Shown: positions 57,438-64,000 of the stretch, piece after piece
How positions within the stretch are numbered: position 1 is the first letter of the stretch
How the letters are laid out: each line of letters opens with the position of its first letter
Assembly (NCBI GenBank): GCA_031373665.1
Contig: JANMMZ010000029.1
Location: 21,757-85,756, forward strand
From: M3007 sp031373665
GTDB lineage: Bacteria; Bacteroidota; Bacteroidia; Chitinophagales; Saprospiraceae
DNA: 64,000 nt
Reading direction: 5' to 3'
Notes under the pieces: model-generated
The model's input: only the letters and a program-made list of their open reading frames with translations
Told to the model about the DNA's origin: nothing
Databases searched by the model: none
Position numbers and translations under genes: made by a program

Positions 57438-60400
57438 GCGAAATCATCATTAGGAATTAATAAAAATACAGTCGTTTTATCGTCTTTATAACAGTTTTTC
57501 TTTGGCGTGAAGTACCATTGTTTACCACTTTTGCCTAAGCCGTTATATTGTAAAATACGCAGTATGGTGCTAATACCTAAACTTCGAGATGAGGTCCTGA
57601 TCGTTTCATCATCAATCATCATACCTAGCATGGTATTGTAATAGACTTCCAACAAGCGGCCGTTGTTTGTAATGGCCAGTGTTTTATAATCTTTCGCTAG
57701 AAAGCCTTCTTGCTTTCCAGAAAAAACATCGGGCAAATCATCCATTTTCGTATTTCCAATTGTTATACTTATTTCCAATTCATGGGTATTATACCGTACA
57801 GCATTTGTGAGGATATCATTCAAAATAACATGAAGTGCCATTTGCACACAATCTATATAAACATTACTCATGTTCGCTTGGACTGATGGAATCAATTTCT
57901 CTTCAATATATAAACGATATTGATTCTCTTCGTTCTCATATTGACCCTCTTTTAGGAAGACATTTTCAAGTGCATCTTCTATGATTTTTAATCGAGTTTT
58001 AATGATTTCTGATAAGGCCTTACCTTTCGTTGTATTCAGGCACTGTTTTACCTTTGGGTTTTTTATAGCATCTATATTTTCATATTTATAATCTGCCTTT
58101 ACCAATGCGTAAAAAAGTTGATTAGTCTCATATATATTGTCAAAATTAAAACGAACCAAACCTAATTGATATGCTAGTATCTCCTTGTCTTTAGCATATT
58201 CGATCCTATCCAAATTGTAATGAATAGCAGACAAAATACTGTTTTGATTGTGCATGGATTGATCAACAACATCTTGAAAAGTTGTATCTTTTGCTTTCAA
58301 TACATAAATAGAAGTCATTACAAGCGTCACAATATCGGCTAATCTATGAAGTTGATCCCTACTGGCAGGAAAATTAGTCGTCAGTGAAGCAATTCCATTG
58401 GCTTCTTTATAACGAGGCGCAACGTAATAGTTGAAATACCCGCGTTTGTATTGAAAGGCATCGAGTTTGTGTAAAAGCACAGCAAATTTCAATTGCATCA
58501 TCTCTTCCATTCCAATTTTTCGATCAAATATTTTTATCAGTGCTTCTTCGGGAACAGATTGGGACATTTCACTCAATTGCTCCAGTATATTTGAATTATT
58601 TTCATCAAATGGCTTGGTTTCGTGAAATCTTTTCATCTGCTTCATACTGAGAGAGATCTTATCCAGATTGAATATCTTATACCCTTCGGGCAAATCGTTT
58701 TCTTTTATAAAAAAAGCCAAAAATTTAATGCCAAATGGTATTCGTGCTTGATAAATTAATAGACCAGGAACATCAGAACGTAGTATTTCATTGGTAAAAC
58801 TAAAGGATTTTCCAGCATTTAATAGTTGGGTACTTAAATCCCGGATATACTCTGATTCTAATAGTGATGGTGATTCCTTAGGGTTATCAAACAACGACTC
58901 GTCTTTTTCACAATTTCCACGCAGTATATTAAAGCCCTTAGTACTATTATCTTCTATACAAAAGAAAACAAAGCGAAGGCTATTAAAATGGTCAAATATG
59001 GATTCTTGCAGGGCTTGAGTACAGCCCTGCAAGTAAGTTTTAATGTTTTTGGTTGTATTCAAGAACTGATCTTGAGCCGTTCTAATGTCCAAAATGGTCT
59101 TCTTTGTAAGAAGATCATTTGCTATATTATTGCTAATTCGAGGAGAGAATTTTTTAGGAACAAACAACGCAGCGATAAATGCAATACCCACGATTGTAAT
59201 AACAATCAATAATGTAGCAGTACGAATTTCTGAATCATCACCCGTTTTCAAATTGGTATCCGTTTTCAAATTGGTACCAAAGGCCAATAAAACAATACCT
59301 ACGCGAGAAAGATTGGACACAAAAACTCCAGCACTTGCCCTATGCATTGCTCCATAATTTTCAATGGCAATAAGCGTGACAAGCCACCAAACTCCGCCAG
59401 AGAGACCTAAAAATAGGCATTTGACCTGAAATGGTATAAAGATGGGAATAAGATTAAGGGAAACAACAATTGCTATCGCTTGAAAAACCAACCCCAAAAA
59501 AATAACTATTGACGAACGTTGTACCTTGTCATAGATCCATGCAGCAAGAAAAACAGAAACAAAAAATGCTAGATAGTAACATAGGTAAGCGATGTTTATA
59601 TCTATAGAGGGAGTAGAAGAGGGATTATCTACACTAGAGATGAGAGATAATTTTGGAATTATGAAATTAATTCCAAACTGAATAGGCAAGTAAATCAATG
59701 CCAGCAACAATAGATTTTTCCACTGCACTTGATTGGAAAAAAAACTAAACCAAAACTTGAGTATTCCTTGGTTAACCGTTTTATATCTGAATTCTTTTTG
59801 CAATAAAGATGGCTGGTAATGCCATTGAAAAGTAAGCAATATGAAAGACATTACTAGCCCAACTCCCATAGTGATATTAATAGTGTATTGCGGACTACCT
59901 GGGCTTCCAAAGTACCAAGCCAGCAAGACATAGACAACAACCCCCAACATTCCTAATGCCGTGATCCATGCGCTGCCCCATATACGCTTTGAGCGTGGAA
60001 GTGTTTCGATGATTATTGTCATACCAACACCAAAACTTCCTGCAAAAATCACTCCCGTAAAAAACCTCCAAACATAAAAAATACGTGAAATTAGATCAGA
60101 CATAACTCTCTTAACTCCTGATTCTGTTTGATTTTCAGGAAAATTAGCAGAGACCACAATCAACGTAATAATACAGGCAACTAAATGAAGAAATATAGAC
60201 CAAGAAAGTGTCTTAATCCTCGATTTTTTATCCGCATAAAAGCCATAAATGAAAGTGCCAACTAGCAACCCCAACGCATTGAAAATTAGGTAACTATTTT
60301 GAAACTTAACGGCGTCTTCCGAGTCTATATGTTCCCAGAATGCTTTGGCTATCTCCGGGCCCAAGGCATTCTGCCCCCGCAATAAGTACAAATTAATAAA

Positions 60401-60466
60401 ATACCCGCCGCCCACCAATAAAATCAGTCGCCATTCTTCTTTTTTAAAATAGTTGATATACTTCAT
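57434..60466 (-). CDS. MFS-transporter / histidine-kinase fusion protein
   Basis: 1010 aa. Residues 1 to about 455 form 11-12 TM segments with the MFS pattern (loop GFYADKKSRIKTLSW after TM2, TLPRSKRIWGSAWITALG, second half GAMHRASAGVFVSNLSRVG). Residues 460-720 are a soluble region without a clear domain name, possibly GAF-like. Residues about 730-800 resemble a dimerisation/phospho-acceptor helix pair (MHNQNSILSAIHYNLDRI, His739), and 860-1005 resemble a HATPase: N-box LNDILTNAVRYN (Asn888), TNNGRL at the G1 position and SSRSLGISTILRILQYNG for the G2 region. Weak Gly boxes mean activity is not certain. It overlaps the receiver gene by 4 nt. Confidence 0.7.
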   Translation of the reverse strand: MKYINYFKKEEWRLILLVGGGYFINLYLLRGQNALGPEIAKAFWEHIDSEDAVKFQNSYLIFNALGLLVGTFIYGFYADKKSRIKTLSWSIFLHLVACIITLIVVSANFPENQTESGVKRVMSDLISRIFYVWRFFTGVIFAGSFGVGMTIIIETLPRSKRIWGSAWITALGMLGVVVYVLLAWYFGSPGSPQYTINITMGVGLVMSFILLTFQWHYQPSLLQKEFRYKTVNQGILKFWFSFFSNQVQWKNLLLLALIYLPIQFGINFIIPKLSLISSVDNPSSTPSIDINIAYLCYYLAFFVSVFLAAWIYDKVQRSSIVIFLGLVFQAIAIVVSLNLIPIFIPFQVKCLFLGLSGGVWWLVTLIAIENYGAMHRASAGVFVSNLSRVGIVLLAFGTNLKTDTNLKTGDDSEIRTATLLIVITIVGIAFIAALFVPKKFSPRISNNIANDLLTKKTILDIRTAQDQFLNTTKNIKTYLQGCTQALQESIFDHFNSLRFVFFCIEDNSTKGFNILRGNCEKDESLFDNPKESPSLLESEYIRDLSTQLLNAGKSFSFTNEILRSDVPGLLIYQARIPFGIKFLAFFIKENDLPEGYKIFNLDKISLSMKQMKRFHETKPFDENNSNILEQLSEMSQSVPEEALIKIFDRKIGMEEMMQLKFAVLLHKLDAFQYKRGYFNYYVAPRYKEANGIASLTTNFPASRDQLHRLADIVTLVMTSIYVLKAKDTTFQDVVDQSMHNQNSILSAIHYNLDRIEYAKDKEILAYQLGLVRFNFDNIYETNQLFYALVKADYKYENIDAIKNPKVKQCLNTTKGKALSEIIKTRLKIIEDALENVFLKEGQYENEENQYRLYIEEKLIPSVQANMSNVYIDCVQMALHVILNDILTNAVRYNTHELEISITIGNTKMDDLPDVFSGKQEGFLAKDYKTLAITNNGRLLEVYYNTMLGMMIDDETIRTSSRSLGISTILRILQYNGLGKSGKQWYFTPKKNCYKDDKTTVFLLIPNDDFA

Positions 60467-60894
60467 GTATTCGCATTGTTTAATGCGACAAAATTAAAAA
60501 ATAGATTTAAGTTCCTACTTATTTTGGCTTATTGCTTGTTGTCCAGATCAAGAATCATTCATTGTAAACGAATGCACCTCCCAGGGTTGCTTGATTGGCT
60601 GTCCCTAACGTCTAAATGTCGGCACTTAATTTTCCTTTGGCACTTTAAGGATGTTGAATCCACCCCTTACCCTCAATCTGTCATGTCGTAGTGAAACGAA
60701 GACAATTACACAAGCCAAACTAACTGAAAATCAAGTATTTATCTTGCGTTGTCAGTTGGGCATCTTGTGTAGATGTCTCCACTATGTTGCGACATGACAA
60801 ATTGAGGGAAGGGAAAGATAGTACAGTCTGTGAAACGTAATAATTGGCCCAATGCGGAATTTTTTAAGGCATTATCCAACGTAATTTAAAGACT
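60467..60894. other. 428-bp non-coding stretch between the ROCO and MFS-kinase genes
   Basis: No gene on either strand. About half is the dispersed repeat copy 2 (60660-60882). The 60467-60659 part should carry the leftward promoter of the MFS-kinase operon; I see no convincing regulator palindrome in it. Confidence 0.7.
60660..60882. repeat. Dispersed 220-bp hairpin-forming repeat, copy 2 (inverted relative to copy 1)
   Basis: Its reverse complement aligns along its length with 27111-27320. Within it, TGTCATGTCG at 60679 and CGACATGACA at 60790-60799 bound a near-complete inverted repeat that extends to CCCTCAAT outside, giving a hairpin of about 140 bp (60669-60809). The remainder is an unpaired flank with TTCCGCATT and AACGT. 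Better preserved than copy 1. No open frame; typical of a small non-autonomous mobile unit. Confidence 0.8.
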
Positions 60895-63744
60895 CTACCC
60901 AACCCCCAAAAGCGCCTTTAACACATCATAATACACCCCAGAAACAACTTCCACAACGATGCCTTCGCTGTTTTGATTGAGCCAATCAAAAACGCGGGTC
61001 ACCACAGACGTTTTTTCCGCCTCCGTGGTCGGTACAGGCATCGCCGCCATTTCTTGCTGCAATGCCGCCCGTTTTTCGGTGCTCAGTTGGGTGATGAGTT
61101 GTTGGATTGCCTCGAAATCCTCCTTGGAAAGACCCATGTTTTGCGTAAAGGCGATGTTTTCGCTGTGCTTGGTCATATTCAATTGACCATAGTTGAGCAC
61201 GGTAATATTGCTAAATTCCCTCTCTTTCCGATGGTCAGGCATCTCCATTTCGCCAAATCTTTCTTCCATCATACCGCCGCGAAGCGACGATAAACCTCGT
61301 TCCCAATAAGTTAGCATGTCTTCTACGATTTTGCTCTGTTCCAGATCAAAATCGGCGTAAGTCAATAGATTTTTCATCTTATCTCGCCGCAAATTGGTGT
61401 ACCTTCTTTTGAAGTCAACAGTTCCTCTGTTGTTGGGCATCATTTCCAAAGCCTCACCCACTTCGCCTGCTGCGATCAATTCAAAAAATACGCCCTCCTG
61501 CTTTCCCGTTTTCTTTTGAAAGGCATCCAGCACCACTGTTGACTCGTCAAAAACACCTTTTAGGATGTCGGCAGCAGCAAAATCCTCATGAGATTTGTTA
61601 CAGCGTATTGATTTACCTAAATCCTTAGCATTCAAAACATCATCGTATTCATAATTGAATTTCCGAGCGTCTTGCGCCTTTTCGCACACTAAACAATGGC
61701 ACAAGATGATCTTCGTCACCACCACTTTATCTTCAAAAGGCGAATTGACCTCCCGCCATTTTTGCAAGACGGTGCGGATGAGCGACTCGCTCGATTCACC
61801 CCGCGCACTGATGTCAATGCGGTTTTCTTTCCAAAAATCTTGGATTCGTACCTGCACGTCTTTCAGATCGTCTTTGCGACCATCCAAGACCGCCCCTTTG
61901 CGCCATATCCATTGCTCGCCATTGACAAGTGGCACCAAGTATTCGTGCAAGGTCACGATCAATTGGGTCGCTATGGCCCTCGGCAACCAATCATATTGGA
62001 GGCGCAGGTGTACGTTGTTGCGCTCGTCCCAATCGGGCAGACCCTCCGTATCGCGGGGTAGTTTGGCAGGCACAATGTACCGCTTCGAGGCTGCATTGAA
62101 ATAACTCAACTTGAACTCCGACATCAAATCCAGTAAGGCTTGGGTTCGGTCTCGGTATTTTTGTTCGTGCCAGATCGCTTTCACATCCGACTCCAAGAAC
62201 CAACCCTTGTTGCCCTCCACTATTTTGTCGTCCAAGACCCGGTACAGCGCGTCGGTGACCCATTCAGAATCCAAGATCACCATGCCCTCCAATGCCTTGG
62301 TGTCATAGTGGAACAAAAAGCCCAAGGTGCGAAATATGCCCAAAAGATCATCTTGTTCCTCCGCCTTGACGATGCCTTTGCTGGCACATACTGTTCTGAA
62401 CTCTTCCTTCGTTATCCAATTTTTGAGCCTTTTTTTGTCCAAATCTTTTTTGATTTTGACCCATTCGGTAGGCATTTCCTTGCCGATATGCTCAATCTGG
62501 CAAAAACTATCTTCGAGATACGCCTTAAAATGGTGAAAGCGTTCCAGTTCTATTTTGTCAAAGGTTTTTGTCTCGGCATCAGGTTTGTCCTGCCCGATGG
62601 CGTTGAGGTTGACTACGAATTGATCGGTCTGTTGCCAAAAAGGATAACGTCTTTTCAGGTCTTGAAAATTGAGGTCTTCCCGTTTGTTCTTAGGGTTTTG
62701 CAGCAGGATAACTGGGCCGTAGTTCCCCTTTTTGTCGCGGCCGAGGCGCTGGATGGTTTCGAGCCAAAAGTCCAATTCTTCCTCGTGCTTGTTGGCATCG
62801 GTACCCGTCACGATCAGATACACCGACTGCTCCGCCACAAACAATTGATGCAAGAGGCGATAATAATCCTGCCCACCAAAATCCCAGAGGTGATAAGTCA
62901 TCTTATTGGCTTCCCCGTCTTTTTCGATCTTGCAGGTATAAGGCGCCACCTCTATCTCAAATGCCTTGGTGCTTTCTGTGATTTTGGGCATTTCGGCATT
63001 GGTATTTTTGAGTTTGTGACGGAGGGTGGTCTTCCCTGCCCTCGGTTCACCCAAGACCAAAACCCTTGCCTCAAACAGACGCACCTTGGGTTTGTTGAAG
63101 TATTTGAGTACCGCCGCTGGCCCTTGTTTGATGGCGGCGATGAGGGGTTTTCCCAAAGGGCATCCTTTTACGTAGATACCATTGTCCATCCATGATTCGT
63201 CTGACCACATTAGTTCAATTCCTTGCTCTATTTGTTTTCTCAAAGGACTTAGGTCAAATACTGGGGTATTAGAGCAGGAAAGTCCTCGCAAATTGGCTAA
63301 TCCAGCGAGCGGCGATAAATCGCTGACTTGAGTCGAGTCGCAGGCAAGTTGTTGCAAATTGCCTAATCCAGCGAGTGGCGACAAATCGCTGACTTGCGTC
63401 GAGTGGCAGAAAAGTTCTTGCAAATGGATTAATCCAGCGAGTGGCGACAAATCTGCAATCTGACTGTCGTTGAAAATCAGTTTTTTCAACACCAAAAAAT
63501 GGGGGTGCATAAGCGGAAGGGCGGTAATATTATTGGCCTCACCCTTGTTTTGGCTGTTTTGCCATGCGCCTTGCTTTTTTTCAAGGTCATACTCCCACCA
63601 ATAGCTGCTCAAAATCAACTCCTCCACCCAATCACATTCCAATGCTTCGGGGGGCAGTTCGATGAGGCCGCAGTTGCCGAGGTCTAGTCGGGTGAGGCGT
63701 TTTGCTTTTACTTCTTGGATGATGTCGAGGGCTTGTTGTGACAT
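60895..63744 (-). CDS. ROCO-family GTPase (LRR-Roc-COR) with EAD11-like adaptor domain
   Basis: 949 aa. SDS22-type leucine-rich repeats about 15-175, with three near-identical 22-residue repeats (LSPLAGL). Roc GTPase about 222-400: Walker A GEPRAGKT (about 231-239), switch LWDFGGQDYYRLLHQLF and a guanine-specificity loop QNPKNK. COR domain about 420-690. Residues about 749-813 (FFELIAAGEVGEALEMMPN, then LRRDKMKNLL and EQSKIVEDMLTYWE) look like the effector-associated domain EAD11 found in bacterial conflict and NTPase systems. The C-terminus (VLNYGQLNMTKHSENI then a helical region) is unassigned. The domain layout points to a signalling switch, possibly immune-related; no effector gene with a matching EAD is visible in the window. 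Confidence 0.85.
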   Translation of the reverse strand: MSQQALDIIQEVKAKRLTRLDLGNCGLIELPPEALECDWVEELILSSYWWEYDLEKKQGAWQNSQNKGEANNITALPLMHPHFLVLKKLIFNDSQIADLSPLAGLIHLQELFCHSTQVSDLSPLAGLGNLQQLACDSTQVSDLSPLAGLANLRGLSCSNTPVFDLSPLRKQIEQGIELMWSDESWMDNGIYVKGCPLGKPLIAAIKQGPAAVLKYFNKPKVRLFEARVLVLGEPRAGKTTLRHKLKNTNAEMPKITESTKAFEIEVAPYTCKIEKDGEANKMTYHLWDFGGQDYYRLLHQLFVAEQSVYLIVTGTDANKHEEELDFWLETIQRLGRDKKGNYGPVILLQNPKNKREDLNFQDLKRRYPFWQQTDQFVVNLNAIGQDKPDAETKTFDKIELERFHHFKAYLEDSFCQIEHIGKEMPTEWVKIKKDLDKKRLKNWITKEEFRTVCASKGIVKAEEQDDLLGIFRTLGFLFHYDTKALEGMVILDSEWVTDALYRVLDDKIVEGNKGWFLESDVKAIWHEQKYRDRTQALLDLMSEFKLSYFNAASKRYIVPAKLPRDTEGLPDWDERNNVHLRLQYDWLPRAIATQLIVTLHEYLVPLVNGEQWIWRKGAVLDGRKDDLKDVQVRIQDFWKENRIDISARGESSESLIRTVLQKWREVNSPFEDKVVVTKIILCHCLVCEKAQDARKFNYEYDDVLNAKDLGKSIRCNKSHEDFAAADILKGVFDESTVVLDAFQKKTGKQEGVFFELIAAGEVGEALEMMPNNRGTVDFKRRYTNLRRDKMKNLLTYADFDLEQSKIVEDMLTYWERGLSSLRGGMMEERFGEMEMPDHRKEREFSNITVLNYGQLNMTKHSENIAFTQNMGLSKEDFEAIQQLITQLSTEKRAALQQEMAAMPVPTTEAEKTSVVTRVFDWLNQNSEGIVVEVVSGVYYDVLKALLGVG
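63298..63480 (-). repeat. Tandem 66-bp repeats encoding leucine-rich repeats
   Basis: Near-identical units start at 63298, 63364 and 63430, each opening TAATCCAGCGAG, period 66 bp (22 aa). They encode the LSPLAGL-type LRRs of the ROCO protein. High nucleotide identity implies recent amplification or gene conversion, so the copy number may vary between strains. Confidence 0.85.
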
Positions 63745-63835
63745 GGGTGTGGGTTATTGAATTTATGGTATTGGTATTTGTGTCAAAAGTAGGGGATTGT
63801 TTTGAAATGGAGGTAATTAAGTGACGGCGGAACAA

Positions 63836-63867
63836 TAAAAACTGGCCTCGGAGAGGCTCCCCATTTG
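63836..63867 (-). repeat. Hairpin of the CAAATGG-GCCTC family, intron insertion site
   Basis: Plus strand AAACTGGCCTCGGAGAGGCT then CCCCATTTG; as reverse complement it matches copies A and B at 521-605. The group II intron starts at the base following CCATTTG. Confidence 0.75.
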
Positions 63868-64000
63868 GTGTGCCGGGCATGCCACTACTCTAACAGGTGC
63901 GAAGGTAAAACTTTTAGTCCTGAAAGAGCCGTTATGACCGGAATCTTATAGTCGGAGGCAAGGGTGTCCATCGCGAGTTGGAATCTGAAGGAAGCCCGAG
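63868..64000 (+). mobile_element. 5' end of a group IIC-type intron (runs off the right edge)
   Basis: The segment begins GTGTGCCGGGCATGCC, the class of 5' end seen in group IIC introns such as the Oceanobacillus iheyensis one, and later reads AAGGGTGTCCATCGCGAG and TTGGAATCTGAAGGAAGCCC, conserved domain I sequence of bacterial group II introns. Only the first 133 nt are present; the reverse transcriptase ORF and domain V lie outside. Insertion directly behind a stem-loop matches the target preference of group IIC introns. The region before it (63745-63835) has no gene. Confidence 0.8.

Noticed and set aside
60476..60691. 71-aa plus-strand frame upstream of the MFS-kinase gene
   Set aside because: It runs into the dispersed repeat, has no ribosome binding site that I can see and no domain character.
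62140..63195. 351-aa plus-strand open frame
   Set aside because: It lies antisense inside the ROCO gene, whose minus-strand frame has clear LRR, Roc and COR domains; the plus frame is a shadow without any recognisable domain.
63297..63480. Regularly spaced repeats as a CRISPR array
   Set aside because: The 66-bp units are contiguous, lie in frame inside a protein gene and encode 22-residue leucine-rich repeats; there are no spacers.
63632..63880. 82-aa minus-strand frame at the right end
   Set aside because: It overlaps the ROCO start and the hairpin/intron junction in a different frame; composition (Thr/His/Arg-rich) is not protein-like.

Overview
The window comes from a member of the Bacteroidota, probably the Cytophagales/Saprospirales side of the phylum. 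Supporting signs are SusC/SusD outer-membrane proteins, a type IX secretion sorting domain, the lpxC-fabZ gene fusion followed by lpxA, many lipoproteins, Bacteroidota-type -7 promoter elements (TAnnTTTG) and several small degenerate Crp/Fnr regulators. Genus cannot be read from the sequence. Nothing suggests a plasmid or prophage; this is chromosome with housekeeping islands between accessory blocks.

Layout. 0-7.3 kb: a leftward SusC/SusD-type uptake operon with a phosphodiester-glycosidase-like lipoprotein and a T9SS cargo protein; a MITE-like element and two hairpin repeats lie between susD and a lipoprotein cut by the left edge. 7.4-10.1 kb: glyA, an MlaF-like ABC ATPase, nudK. 10.1-15.2 kb: two vanadium-haloperoxidase/PAP2 lipoproteins on either side of a two-component system; the divergent promoter carries four half-sites at an exact 11-bp period. 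15.3-16.9 kb: a YwqK-like lipoprotein, a Crp/Fnr regulator and a membrane protein. 16.9-23.0 kb: an iron-uptake operon (DUF4856, imelysin-like, HTTM, FecA-like receptor) behind a Fur-like box. 23.3-30.1 kb: two more Crp/Fnr regulators, a second iron-type TonB receptor with its own Fur-like box, a dispersed 210-bp repeat, an esterase remnant, an MDR oxidoreductase and an ABM-domain protein. 30.3-34.2 kb: a patatin lipoprotein followed by a membrane-anchored protein whose C-terminal half resembles a lipoxygenase.

34.3-48.7 kb is mostly housekeeping: RluA-type pseudouridine synthase, PBP1A, nadA, recR, lpxC-fabZ, lpxA, a type I export trio with a divergent ATPase, a DUF418-like acyltransferase, a CAU tRNA and rsmE. 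48.9-55.9 kb holds an FtsX/MacB-type permease, an eRF1/pelota-like small protein, a newly read 55-aa membrane protein, a predicted beta-barrel protein, an SPFH protein, a trypsin-like protease and a YdcZ-type transporter.

56.0-64.0 kb is the most unusual part. A 1010-aa protein joins an MFS transporter-like membrane domain to a histidine-kinase-like C-terminus. It overlaps by 4 nt a receiver protein whose large output domain I do not recognise. Next come a second, inverted copy of the 220-bp repeat and a ROCO GTPase (LRR-Roc-COR) with an EAD11-like adaptor. The window ends inside the 5' end of a group IIC-type intron, inserted directly after a palindromic repeat whose unoccupied relatives are at the left end of the window.
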